Source: a virus
DNA: 22,590 bases
Reading direction: 5' to 3' (one strand)
Virus record (IMG/VR): IMGVR_UViG_3300013137_000107
Location: 1-22,590 of that record
Shown: positions 1-5,873 of the stretch, one piece after another
How the letters are laid out: each line of letters starts with the position of its first letter
Numbering within the stretch: position 1 is the stretch's first letter
Notes under the pieces: model-generated
Databases searched by the model: none
What the model saw: only the letters and a program-made list of their open reading frames with translations
Told to the model about the DNA's origin: nothing
Translations under genes and position numbers: made by a program

Positions 1-151
1 CAAAAGCGGAAGGTCAATGCCCAAATGGTATTCTGACGCTTTCAAGTTGCCGCCAAAAGAACGCTCAATCGTAAGAAGCCGGACATTCATAGGAATAGCA
101 AAAGCTATGGCAGAACAATGGGGAGGGTTAAATAAATTACTTGACAAATAA
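1..151 (+). CDS. C-terminal end of an unidentified phage protein (possible DNA methyltransferase tail)
   Basis: An open frame enters from the left edge (first complete codon at base 2) and stops with TAA at 149-151, giving 49 visible residues. The end reads RSRTFIGIAKAMAEQWGG followed by a basic tail. A terminal helix of the AKAMAEQWG kind reminds me of the last helix of phage cytosine-type DNA methyltransferases, but no catalytic motif lies in the window, so that identity is a guess from recall. The stop overlaps the next start by one base (TAATG), which suggests coupled translation and supports this as a real gene end. Confidence 0.55.
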   Translation, partial: KSGRSMPKWYSDAFKLPPKERSIVRSRTFIGIAKAMAEQWGGLNKLLDK

Positions 152-318
152 TGGTATATACTAAACTCAAAGGTCAATGGAAAAAAACACCAATAATATG
201 CAGATTATTTGGCCATGCTTTTGTAGACCCAAGAATAATGCGGTTTGATTTACCACAACAAGAATGGAAATGTACTCGGTGCGGATATGAAATAAATTAT
301 AAATTATTCAAGAAATAA
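151..318 (+). CDS. 55-residue zinc-ribbon mini protein (DUF1660-like)
   Basis: A short ORF of 55 codons starts on the last base of the preceding stop (TAATG). The protein has a CRLFGHAF motif near residues 17-24 and a CTRCG motif near residues 43-47. This spacing of a C..H pair and a C..C pair is typical of the very small phage zinc-ribbon proteins grouped as DUF1660, whose role is unknown. The four ligands would hold one zinc ion; this is inferred from the motif only. No SD is visible, so translation probably depends on re-initiation after the upstream gene. Confidence 0.7.
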   Translation: MVYTKLKGQWKKTPIICRLFGHAFVDPRIMRFDLPQQEWKCTRCGYEINYKLFKK

Positions 319-320
319 CT

Positions 321-521
321 ATGACACAGGAGAAGAGAAAAAAGAAAGTGTTTACGCAAACCAGCATCGGTAAATTGGCTAAATCTCTCGTAAGGCACGA
401 AGAAAGGGAGAAAACAAAATATATGAGCTTGAGCGGAATAAGCATATACAGGAAGGCGATGGCTTCATATAACCTTGCGTTGAAGCATTTCAAGGAACTG
501 TTGGTTAGCAAGTTGTATTGA
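321..521 (+). CDS. Small basic hypothetical protein (66 aa)
   Basis: Starts two bases after the stop of the zinc-ribbon gene and ends in TGA at 519-521. The protein is lysine/arginine-rich, particularly at the N-terminus (EKRKKK), and is probably all-helical. I see no recognised domain, signal peptide or membrane segment. Its tight packing in a run of same-strand small genes supports it being coding. There is an open antisense frame over the same bases, but it contradicts the direction of all neighbours. A nucleic-acid-binding role is possible from the charge but not shown. Confidence 0.6.
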   Translation: MTQEKRKKKVFTQTSIGKLAKSLVRHEEREKTKYMSLSGISIYRKAMASYNLALKHFKELLVSKLY

Positions 522-545
522 CCAAAACGGAATCAAATTAATAGT
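518..545 (+). promoter_or_regulatory. Possible weak sigma70-type promoter
   Basis: TTGACC at 518-523 and AATAGT at 540-545 are separated by 16 bp. The -35 box overlaps the stop codon of the preceding gene, as it also does at the much stronger promoter at 2662. It lies just before the gap upstream of the gene at 563. The -10 box matches consensus at only four of six positions, so this is tentative. Confidence 0.3.
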
Positions 546-562
546 TGCGATGATTGATTTAA

Positions 563-817
563 ATGAAAAAAAAGTGTGAGGTATGTAATAAACCAGCAAA
601 ATGGCTTTTCTCTCCTGATATGGATATTTCAGGTCTCGGCTCATGTGACAAACACAAAATGGATGTAACCATCGCTTATCATATGCTCATAACCGAAGGA
701 GAAAAGGAATACCACAATATGATTGACTCGTATAAAAAAAGAGACAAGCATCTGCTTGAAAGTAAGAAAACAGTTAAAAAAGTTATTTCAAAAATCAGAG
801 GAGGTGATAAAAAATGA
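563..817 (+). CDS. Small protein with N-terminal zinc-finger-like motif (84 aa)
   Basis: The first 32 residues carry CEVC at 5-8 and CDKH near 28-31, a C..C/C..H arrangement that could bind one zinc ion. The remaining ~50 residues are charged, helical and lysine-rich, probably a coiled coil or a surface for contacting nucleic acid. No family is recognised. The stop overlaps the next start as ATGA (814-817), so it is co-translated with the membrane protein that follows. The function is unknown; small zinc-finger proteins of this sort are common in phage accessory regions. Confidence 0.65.
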   Translation: MKKKCEVCNKPAKWLFSPDMDISGLGSCDKHKMDVTIAYHMLITEGEKEYHNMIDSYKKRDKHLLESKKTVKKVISKIRGGDKK

Positions 818-1056
818 AAAAGGAAACAACGAAAGTGGAAAACAAAGAAATCACATTTCTTAAAGGACTGTATACTGACTTTAAGAATACGATGACCTCA
901 GTGTTTGGAGACGCTGAGGAGGTGTTTAAAAAACACAAGTTATTAATTATTCTTGCTTTTTTTGCCTTCTTGCTTTACAGAAACAAGCAGTTCACGATTG
1001 AACAGTTTGTGAAGAAGCTCGAAGAAAGAATTAAGGAGAAGGAATACGGTGAATAA
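814..1056 (+). CDS. Small single-span membrane protein (80 aa)
   Basis: A near-perfect SD (AGAGGAGGTGAT, 797-808) sits six bases before the ATG, so expression should be strong. The protein has an amphipathic N-terminal half, one hydrophobic segment at about residues 43-57 (LLIILAFFAFLLY), and a charged C-terminal helix rich in Lys and Glu. The next gene overlaps its end. Size, a single span and the position beside two more membrane proteins would allow a holin-like or membrane-anchoring role, but no endolysin is nearby and no family is recognised. Confidence 0.7.
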   Translation: MKKETTKVENKEITFLKGLYTDFKNTMTSVFGDAEEVFKKHKLLIILAFFAFLLYRNKQFTIEQFVKKLEERIKEKEYGE

Positions 1057-1447
1057 TATGGCAGGCCCAGTATCATGGACGGGATCGTCTTTTATAGCAA
1101 CATCAACGTATTATCCAATGAATAATGCGATTTATGCTGGAAGTTCTATCGGTGGATATTCCTCATATGGAACTCCGAACAATCCGTTTGACTATAAAAA
1201 ACAGCGTCAAATGGAAGAAAAAATGCGACAAGAGGAAATGAGATTCTGGACATTGGGCAAACTATCAAATGACCGTAAACAAAGCATTATGAAAATTACA
1301 AAACAGCTACTGAGTGAGCTTAGATTCGAAAGGAGGTGGAAAAACATGACATCAGGAATCAAATGGTTCTTAATTTTTCTTGGATTAGCCATATTTTTAA
1401 ACTTTGGCAAAATCCTAAGTCTTGTTCAGTTAGCAATTAAACATTAA
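1049..1447 (+). CDS. Small membrane protein with Gly/Ser/Tyr-rich N-terminus (132 aa)
   Basis: The longest frame starts with GTG at 1049, inside the end of the previous gene; an in-frame ATG follows at 1058. An AAGGAG at 1033-1038 lies 10 bases before the GTG and 19 before the ATG, favouring the GTG. Residues 1-50 are rich in Ser, Gly, Tyr and Asn and look disordered. Residues 50-100 form a basic, charged helix, and residues ~104-121 form one hydrophobic span close to the C-terminus. A second in-frame start with a perfect SD lies at codon 100 and is listed separately. Function unknown. Confidence 0.65.
   Translation: MNNMAGPVSWTGSSFIATSTYYPMNNAIYAGSSIGGYSSYGTPNNPFDYKKQRQMEEKMRQEEMRFWTLGKLSNDRKQSIMKITKQLLSELRFERRWKNMTSGIKWFLIFLGLAIFLNFGKILSLVQLAIKH
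1346..1447 (+). CDS. Nested in-frame product: 33-residue membrane peptide
   Basis: AAAGGAGGTGG (1329-1339) is followed nine bases after its AGGAGG core by ATG at 1346, in frame with the 132-aa gene. Translation from here would give MTSGIKWFLIFLGLAIFLNF and 13 more residues: essentially one transmembrane helix with a short basic tail. The SD is better than the one used for the full-length protein, so the short form may be the major product. A long and a short form sharing a membrane span recall dual-start holin/antiholin genes, but that comparison is only an analogy. Confidence 0.45.
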   Translation: MTSGIKWFLIFLGLAIFLNFGKILSLVQLAIKH

Positions 1448-1455
1448 AAGCTCTT

Positions 1456-1803
1456 ATGAAAAAAAATATATTGATAGGCGTTATCGTATTACTTGCTGTC
1501 TCATTTTTCATTACGATAAATGATCATTCGACAACAACATCAACAACAGACACAGAATCAAAAACGGTGATTCAGGAGCCAAAGGTTATAACGATGGAGA
1601 AATTCTTGCAACTCAAGGAAGGAATGAGTTATACTGATGTAGTTTCTATTATTGGAGAAGAAGGAGATCTTTCTTCTAGTTCCGAAATAGCTGGATATAA
1701 AACGGTTCTTTATACTTGGAAAGGAACATCTCTGGGCTCCAATATGATTGCAACGTTTCAAAATGACAAGATGGTTTCTAAGTCTCAATTTGGCCTCAAA
1801 TAA
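1456..1803 (+). CDS. Membrane-anchored or exported DUF3862-like protein (115 aa)
   Basis: Residues 1-21 are a signal-anchor sequence: KK, then the hydrophobic stretch ILIGVIVLLAVSFFI. A Thr/Ser/Asp-rich linker follows to about residue 40. The rest carries the pattern LKEGMSYTDVVSIIGEEGDL, a hydrophobic strand containing YTWKG, and a final FQNDKMVSKSQFGLK. This matches DUF3862, a small extracytoplasmic fold related to SmpA/OmlA and beta-lactamase-inhibitor-like domains. No lipobox cysteine is present, so it is likely anchored by its N-terminal helix or cleaved. In a phage it may be a cargo gene altering the host surface; the role is not known. Confidence 0.7.
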   Translation: MKKNILIGVIVLLAVSFFITINDHSTTTSTTDTESKTVIQEPKVITMEKFLQLKEGMSYTDVVSIIGEEGDLSSSSEIAGYKTVLYTWKGTSLGSNMIATFQNDKMVSKSQFGLK

Positions 1804-1850
1804 TTAAAAATTCAATGGTTGGGTTCTCTTCAGGTGGTGAATTTATCTGT

Positions 1851-1876
1851 GCCCCCTCTGTTGTAGCAGAGGAGGC
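1851..1876 (+). promoter_or_regulatory. Stem-loop containing an SD-like sequence
   Basis: GCCCCCTCTG (1851-1860) pairs with CAGAGGAGGC (1867-1876) around a six-base loop: ten positions with one C/A mismatch. The right arm contains AGAGGAGG, a good SD that would be hidden in the stem. There is no T-run afterwards, so it is not a simple terminator. It lies between the DUF3862-like gene and the short ORF at 1898. Confidence 0.5.
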
Positions 1877-1897
1877 GAAATAAGTTCATTCACAAAG

Positions 1898-2053
1898 ATG
1901 TGGGAAGACAAACAAACTCTATTTAAAAATGGAGATCAATATTATCATTTTCATAAAGACAAGCTTTTAAAGCTTGGCTATAAGATAGTAGAGGAAACAT
2001 CTGAGCATCTTGTCTTTGTGCTTGAAAAAAAGAATGAAAAAGTATCAGCCTGA
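1898..2053 (+). CDS. Small hypothetical protein (51 aa)
   Basis: ATG at 1898 opens 51 codons ending in TGA at 2051-2053, overlapping the start of the next gene (2034) by 20 bases. The product begins MWEDKQTLFKNGDQYY and has a C-terminal half of alternating hydrophobic and charged residues (VEETSEHLVFVLEKK), consistent with a compact alpha/beta fold. No family is recognised. The nearest SD-like sequence (AGGAGG, 1870-1875) is 22 bases upstream and sits inside a stem-loop, so the start is uncertain; a non-ATG start nearer the SD is possible. Confidence 0.5.
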   Translation: MWEDKQTLFKNGDQYYHFHKDKLLKLGYKIVEETSEHLVFVLEKKNEKVSA

Positions 2054-2420
2054 AATTGGTCAAGCATTATTTGGTCAACCAACAAAACAACTTGAATGTC
2101 CTGAATATGTTGTTGCACTTCTTGAATCAATCTCAAACGAACTTGGTAGAGTGATGTGGAACATTAAACAAGAAGAATATGCAAGTCCATTTGGTAACAC
2201 TGGTAACAGATTCAAGAACGGCACGTTTGAGGTACAAGCATATAGCTGGGATGAAGAAGTTGTCCAACCATTTAACTTCAAATGGCAAGATGTCGAAATA
2301 AGTTGGTATAAATATCTCGGAAGAGGCTGTAGCATAAATAGACCGATAACAAAGGCCCGCGCGGTAGCCATGTTTAACGACTGCATTAGAAGCATTAGAA
2401 AAATGGACAAAGAGCTATGA
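2034..2420 (+). CDS. Conserved phage protein of unknown function (128 aa)
   Basis: I choose ATG at 2034, giving MKKYQPEIGQALFG, over the upstream in-frame start at 2010, because this matches how I recall the family beginning. Conserved blocks are EYASPFGNTGNRF (~45-58), FEVQAYSWDEE (~65-76), FNFKWQDVEISWYKYLGRG (~80-99) and a C-terminal helix. The many aromatic residues and acidic pairs suggest a compact alpha/beta protein. Homologues with these blocks occur, from memory, in many siphophages and metagenomic phage contigs without an assigned role. It overlaps the next gene by four bases (ATGA, 2417-2420). Confidence 0.75.
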   Translation: MKKYQPEIGQALFGQPTKQLECPEYVVALLESISNELGRVMWNIKQEEYASPFGNTGNRFKNGTFEVQAYSWDEEVVQPFNFKWQDVEISWYKYLGRGCSINRPITKARAVAMFNDCIRSIRKMDKEL

Positions 2421-2665
2421 ATAAAATTAGCAAAAGAAAATTTAACAGTCTCATAAAGGATATTCGAGAAATAGCGCTATCTGCTAAAAAAAGCACCATT
2501 TGTACAGAGTGTAAAGGAGAATTAAGAGATCCGAATCCTGGAGAGCTTTCACTGAATGAGGACATTGTCGGTGTTTGTAAGAAATGTAGAGCTCATTATA
2601 TCGTAGATGAAGAAGGTTCTTTATTCTTAGGAATTCCAACTAAAGAATTTGATAAAATCAATTGA
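2417..2665 (+). CDS. Zinc-ribbon protein (82 aa)
   Basis: The gene begins within the stop of the previous gene (ATGA). After a basic helix (residues 1-27) come CTEC at about 29-32 and CKKC at about 54-57, a typical four-cysteine zinc ribbon. The ribbon is followed by a hydrophobic strand (HYIVDEEGSLFLGIP). No further domain is visible. It may contact nucleic acid or another protein; the family is not recognised. Its stop codon lies within the -35 box of the strong promoter at 2662, so this gene appears to close one transcription unit where another begins. Confidence 0.65.
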   Translation: MNKISKRKFNSLIKDIREIALSAKKSTICTECKGELRDPNPGELSLNEDIVGVCKKCRAHYIVDEEGSLFLGIPTKEFDKIN

Positions 2666-2690
2666 CAAGTTATACATATAATGATATAAT
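2662..2690 (+). promoter_or_regulatory. Perfect consensus sigma70 promoter
   Basis: TTGACA (2662-2667), exactly 17 bp, then TATAAT (2685-2690). Both hexamers match the consensus fully. A second TATAAT at 2677-2682 has the wrong spacing. The start of transcription is expected near 2697, about 30 bases before the HTH gene. The box pair lies between AATTG at 2660-2664 and CAATT at 2692-2696, a possible small operator. Confidence 0.8.
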
Positions 2691-2727
2691 ACAATTAAGT
2701 TAGGTCTATTAAAATTTATACAAAAAT

Positions 2728-2946
2728 ATGAGAAGGTTTCCGTACATAACGGTTGGAAGAATTTTAGAAATGGTTTCAGAGTCTACACAAGGTCAGCTTA
2801 GAATTTCTCGCTCAACGTTCTATCGCCTTGAGAAAGAAGGATTTTTCCAAAGTATTAAAACAATCGGCAATTGGAGACGTTATACGCCATCAGACGCCTC
2901 TATTATAGTGAGTCTCATAAAGAAAAACTACGGATACGCTGATTAA
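2728..2946 (+). CDS. MerR/excisionase-like helix-turn-helix DNA-binding protein (72 aa)
   Basis: The 72-residue product is a bare winged-HTH domain. An initial strand and helix (YITVGRILEMVSE) precede RISRSTFYRLEKEGFF as the helix-turn-helix, NWRRYTPSDAS as the wing, and a final helix. This resembles the MerR N-terminal domain and phage excisionase/Xis or Cox-type proteins; there is no effector domain. It should bind DNA and act as a regulator or recombination directionality factor. It sits alone behind a perfect promoter, which suggests early or constitutive expression and perhaps autoregulation. No integrase is in the window. Confidence 0.7.
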   Translation: MRRFPYITVGRILEMVSESTQGQLRISRSTFYRLEKEGFFQSIKTIGNWRRYTPSDASIIVSLIKKNYGYAD

Positions 2947-2963
2947 AAGTTTTATATCTAGAT

Positions 2964-3203
2964 ATGAATAGAGTTGTAAGAAAGCTTCAGAATATTTCAT
3001 GGGAGTATGATTTCGATAAGAACGAACTTCATTTGGTTACATCTATAGACGATTTTGTCATTAGTAAGGCTCACACATATAGTCTTGGTCGCTTCCTTGT
3101 AAGAATCTGGCAAAAGCTTGCCTCAAAAAGACGCAAATCTTCTGGAGATTTAAACCGAGCAGTACTTGCATCCATTGAAGAAGAGAAAACCTCGCAGAAT
3201 TGA
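2964..3203 (+). CDS. Hypothetical protein (79 aa)
   Basis: Last gene of the rightward block, 17 bases after the HTH gene, so probably in the same transcript. The first half predicts beta strands (ISWEYDFDKNELHLVTS). The second half is basic and helical (FLVRIWQKLASKRRK), ending in an acidic tail. No family is recognised. It ends 24 bases before the stop of the oppositely oriented resolvase gene; I see no terminator hairpin in that convergent gap. Confidence 0.6.
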   Translation: MNRVVRKLQNISWEYDFDKNELHLVTSIDDFVISKAHTYSLGRFLVRIWQKLASKRRKSSGDLNRAVLASIEEEKTSQN

Positions 3204-3226
3204 CTACACAAGCAAATTTCAAGTGT

Positions 3227-3607
3227 CTAGGTGTCTATTAGTGTTATCTCAAGTTCTGTCTTCCATTCACTGCATCCGACATAACGTTTGAAGGTGCCTT
3301 CCTGAATAAGTTCATCATCAACAATAATTCCTGCATCTTGAAGTATGTCATTGATTGAGGCTATTGCGTTATCAAAATCCTGCTTGTACTTACCTTTGCG
3401 ATAAAAAACATAATCTACCCTAACGGCGCTATCAATAATCTTAAAATCACGACTATAAGTCAATGCTTTAAGCTGAGGAATGGCTACAGACTTGAAATTC
3501 TCATATGCCTCAGAAGGAATACTTATCATCCTGTGCGTATATTTATGAACAAAATTACGTTTCGAATTTTTCTTACTTACCGGGCGTCCTAATATTGTTA
3601 TCTTCAT
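3227..3607 (-). CDS. rusA: RusA-like Holliday junction resolvase
   Basis: The protein starts KITILGRPVSKKNSKR, the usual RusA opening with a basic loop. It then has KQDFDNAIASINDILQDAG followed by IIVDDELI. The Asp pair in DFDN and the Asp of VDD, 18-19 residues further on, match the three catalytic acidic residues of RusA (D70, D72, D91 in E. coli RusA). These enzymes are dimeric endonucleases that bind Mg ions and cut four-way DNA junctions. I use the ATG at 3607; the frame stays open to an upstream ATG at 3619. Both overlap the upstream zinc-finger gene. Being last in the late-strand block is unusual for a recombination gene. Confidence 0.85.
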   Translation of the reverse strand: MKITILGRPVSKKNSKRNFVHKYTHRMISIPSEAYENFKSVAIPQLKALTYSRDFKIIDSAVRVDYVFYRKGKYKQDFDNAIASINDILQDAGIIVDDELIQEGTFKRYVGCSEWKTELEITLIDT

Positions 3608-3773
3608 CTTTAAACTCACGAATAAATGTTAATATCTTTGTTCTGAACATACCACAATTCTCGCAGAAAATCGCCGCCACCGCCTCTATGCTCCTCTCCG
3701 TGGTCTTGGAGACAGAAAATCCTAAAGCTTCAAACTTATGTCTCTGACAATCCTTCTTTTTAGATATATCCAT
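3573..3773 (-). CDS. Small Cys/His-motif protein (66 aa)
   Basis: The protein has CQRHKF near residues 9-14 and CENCG near 37-41, a C..H/C..C set that could form one zinc site. A C-terminal basic/acidic stretch follows. Its end overlaps the start of the RusA gene by 35 bases in another frame, suggesting translational coupling. It resembles in plan the mini zinc-ribbon proteins of the rightward block (151-318, 563-817, 2417-2665), but sequence identity between them is not obvious. Role unknown. Confidence 0.6.
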   Translation of the reverse strand: MDISKKKDCQRHKFEALGFSVSKTTERSIEAVAAIFCENCGMFRTKILTFIREFKDEDNNIRTPGK

Positions 3774-3791
3774 ATATAGATTGATAAATTT

Positions 3792-5030
3792 TTAAAACAT
3801 ACCGCCAAAAATTTGTTCTGTTACAAGCTGTATAAAGGCAACCGTCCTATATGCTGGTTCGTTATTCGCACTATTTGCGGTTGTGTCGGCAGAGGCATAA
3901 TTAGTCGTATCGTTTGATATAGATGAGAATGTGTGGTTTCCGTTTTCTGCCTGTGCGACATTTGATACATTTGCAGTTCCAGTCATAATACGACTATTTG
4001 AGTGGGCGGAGATAGAACTTCCCGAGTGAGTATGCGCTGCTCCCGTATGCGTATGTCCCTGTGCTGCGTGTGTGTGGGTATTTGACCCTCCTGTTGCCGA
4101 AGTTGTGGGGTTACCTATTTTCAGATGTTTGTCATTCATAGGGGTATATAGACTCCACCCAGAAGGTATTTGTGCAGTTCCTCCAAGCCATAAACCGATA
4201 ATGCCTTTTTCCTTTATGCCAGCAACCTCTTTTTTGATAGCGTGTAATTGTCTATATTCTGGTTCAACGGTTTCAGAAGTAGTTAATGAAGTAGTTGTTT
4301 CACTTATCCCTGCTGTTGCCGAGTTTATGGCAAGGGTATGATTATGATTCAACATTATCTCTGAACCTGCAGTTTCTTCTACATATCCAATAATTCCAGT
4401 AGCCGTATTTGAAGTTGAGTTTGCATGACTATGGGCCGATGTTGAAGTATGATTATGAGTAATACTATGTACATTTGTACTTGAACCATTGTCAGTCGTT
4501 AGGTCTGCGTCTGCACCTGTACCTGCACCTTTGAGGTAACGCCCTGATAATTCAGTTACCTTGCTCCAGTTTGAGGGTGCGGTATCGGATTCTCCCCATA
4601 AGGCTACAATACCGGTTGCGAGTTGTGCCCCTGCATTTGCTTTGATAAATATAACCTTCCGATAGGGAGGGTCGTTTGATACCGAGGCATAGGTAGTTGT
4701 ATCTGACGAAGTATCTCCACCAGAAGATACGGCTCCAGATTGTCCTGTGTGGTAATGACTTCCACGCATGGCTCCAACACTGGAAGACTTTCCATTATAA
4801 GAACCAGCATTAACGGTAGAGGTAACAATGGAGTGGGTATGGGCTGCTATTGAGTGAGAATGTGCTGGAGATGTGTGTGTGTGCGTGGAAGAACCTCCTA
4901 TCTGATTGGGTATAACAGAACCATGGCCCTTAGGAAATAAATCAACAAGATTTGGTTCTTGTGACCAATTTGCTGGAATCGTGGCATATGTGCCTGTCCA
5001 GATAAGAATTACGTCTTTGGGGATTGTCAT
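3792..5030 (-). CDS. Tail collar / fibre-like protein with three His-rich repeats (412 aa)
   Basis: Three tandem units of about 135 residues cover the whole protein (~1-133, 137-270, 274-412). Each has a start like ILIWTG..IPANWS or IIGLWLGG..IPSGWS, a Leu/Phe-Lys-Gly turn, a Gly/Ser/Thr stretch dense in HTH/HSH motifs, and an ending like EPAYRTVAFIQ. This is the layout of phage tail-collar and microcystin-dependent-type fibre domains. HxH motifs in trimeric fibres such as T4 gp37 bind iron along the axis; the same is inferred here. It shares its repeats with the N-terminus of the hub gene at 5874. The ATG overlaps the stop of a 37-codon ORF as ATGA. Likely a virion surface adhesin. Confidence 0.75.
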   Translation of the reverse strand: MTIPKDVILIWTGTYATIPANWSQEPNLVDLFPKGHGSVIPNQIGGSSTHTHTSPAHSHSIAAHTHSIVTSTVNAGSYNGKSSSVGAMRGSHYHTGQSGAVSSGGDTSSDTTTYASVSNDPPYRKVIFIKANAGAQLATGIVALWGESDTAPSNWSKVTELSGRYLKGAGTGADADLTTDNGSSTNVHSITHNHTSTSAHSHANSTSNTATGIIGYVEETAGSEIMLNHNHTLAINSATAGISETTTSLTTSETVEPEYRQLHAIKKEVAGIKEKGIIGLWLGGTAQIPSGWSLYTPMNDKHLKIGNPTTSATGGSNTHTHAAQGHTHTGAAHTHSGSSISAHSNSRIMTGTANVSNVAQAENGNHTFSSISNDTTNYASADTTANSANNEPAYRTVAFIQLVTEQIFGGMF

Positions 5031-5140
5031 TGCTTTAGTTTTATTATTTCAATTTCTAATCTTTTTATTTTTTCTTCACTTAATACATTTATGTTTAGTG
5101 CGCCAACGAGATTTACCTTCTCTATTACGATAATTTTCAA
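5027..5140 (-). CDS. Possible 37-residue coiled-coil peptide (TTG start)
   Basis: A frame from TTG at 5140 ends with TGA at 5027, forming an ATGA overlap with the fibre gene. The product, beginning MKIIVIEKVNLVGALNINVL, ends in a Leu/Ile heptad-like helix (EEKIKRLEIEIIKLKQ), reminiscent of a short oligomerisation helix. It overlaps the ORF at 5076-5207 in another frame, so both are probably not genuine. The coupling to the fibre start and the regular helix favour this one. There is no good SD. Confidence 0.4.
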   Translation of the reverse strand: MKIIVIEKVNLVGALNINVLSEEKIKRLEIEIIKLKQ

Positions 5141-5207
5141 ATAAATAAGAGATCCCACTAATAGTAAGAGTTTTTGAATCTTTCACATTTGCGGGAATAG
5201 AAACCAT
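5076..5207 (-). CDS. Possible 43-residue basic protein
   Basis: ATG at 5207 lies just after the stop of the 59-aa gene and opens 43 codons ending in TGA at 5076. The product starts MVSIPANVKDSKTLTISG and ends in a strongly basic stretch (REGKSRWRTKHKCIK). No family is recognised. About half its length is overlapped by the 37-codon ORF in a different frame, so one of the two is probably not translated or both are remnants of an older gene. Confidence 0.4.
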   Translation of the reverse strand: MVSIPANVKDSKTLTISGISYLFENYRNREGKSRWRTKHKCIK

Positions 5208-5208
5208 A

Positions 5209-5388
5209 TTATTTTTCTATCACACCAGACAGACGATATAGATTCTTCGGATAGAGTTTCTTCGCTCGCTCCACCGCTTCGTCATAGCTGTTGGCGTAAA
5301 GCTCAAAATTGATAACCTCTGTGATACGACCATCTTCCATTTTTGCATCGTATCCTTGTATAAAAAAGATCATTTTTGTCTTTTTCAT
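5209..5388 (-). CDS. Small hypothetical protein (59 aa)
   Basis: ATG at 5388 opens 59 codons ending in TAA at 5209. The product begins MKKTKMIFFIQGYDAKMEDG and has an amphipathic helix NSYDEAVERAKKLYP, giving a beta-hairpin plus helix pattern like small dsRBD-like or 'DUF' phage mini-proteins. No family is recognised with confidence. It lies in line between two tail genes on the late strand, which supports it being real, and its stop is two bases before the next candidate start. Confidence 0.6.
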   Translation of the reverse strand: MKKTKMIFFIQGYDAKMEDGRITEVINFELYANSYDEAVERAKKLYPKNLYRLSGVIEK

Positions 5389-5417
5389 ATCTCTATATAA
5401 ATAATTAATAATAAAAA

Positions 5418-5837
5418 CTACGCTATGGTTGTTGGCATTGTCTCCAACATAACATAAAGATCAACCGCAGGAGAAGAAACTGTTACATCTAGCGTAACTA
5501 CCTGGCCCGCATTTATTGTATTCGTAGAGAAAGTGTCGGTGTTGGTTGAGGTTGAGGTTACCTCATATCCTGCATGAATGTCTACACCATCTTTTCTTAT
5601 GCGTATAGTACAAGTCCCAGATGTTGTTTTTGCATAAAGAGTTTTAACTGTTACTGCCTGAGGACAGATCCACTGCATTCCTTGAGTGTCTTGGACTGCA
5701 ACGCTACCCACAAAGCCCCACGAAAAAGCTCTATAAGAAGCATCCTCGGCGGCTGTTTTAAGGTTGGCAAAATTAGTGTTTACCTGTGACGAAGATGCTT
5801 TTGTATTTGGATTGAATGAAACAAGTGAAATAGCCAT
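5418..5837 (-). CDS. Small tail / receptor-type protein (139 aa)
   Basis: The N-terminus (FNPNTKASSSQVNTNFANL) is the common opening of phage tail-tip and fibre proteins. It is followed from about residue 38 by a beta-rich domain with SWGFVGSVAV, VTVKTLYAKTTSGTCTIRIRKDG and a regular alternation of Thr/Ser/Val to the end. This suggests a jelly-roll or lectin-like module exposed on the virion. It lies directly after the hub gene and before the second fibre gene, so a role at the adsorption end of the tail is likely. No catalytic motif is seen. The function is inferred from context and composition. Confidence 0.65.
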   Translation of the reverse strand: MAISLVSFNPNTKASSSQVNTNFANLKTAAEDASYRAFSWGFVGSVAVQDTQGMQWICPQAVTVKTLYAKTTSGTCTIRIRKDGVDIHAGYEVTSTSTNTDTFSTNTINAGQVVTLDVTVSSPAVDLYVMLETMPTTIA

Positions 5838-5873
5838 GTATTATTTAGTTAATTAATAATATCATATCACACA

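Noticed and set aside
141-162. TTGACA followed by TATA-like bases near 141
   Set aside because: The -35-like hexamer is the end of the first gene (codons for LDK), and no -10 box occurs at 16-18 bp; the nearest candidates are at 10 and 15 bp.
1815-1883. 22-codon ORF before the SD-containing hairpin
   Set aside because: It has no SD and is too short to judge. It may be a leader peptide, as its end lies next to the hairpin, but nothing supports translation.
3204-3226. Bidirectional terminator between the converging gene blocks
   Set aside because: The 23-base gap has no inverted repeat or T-run that I can see.
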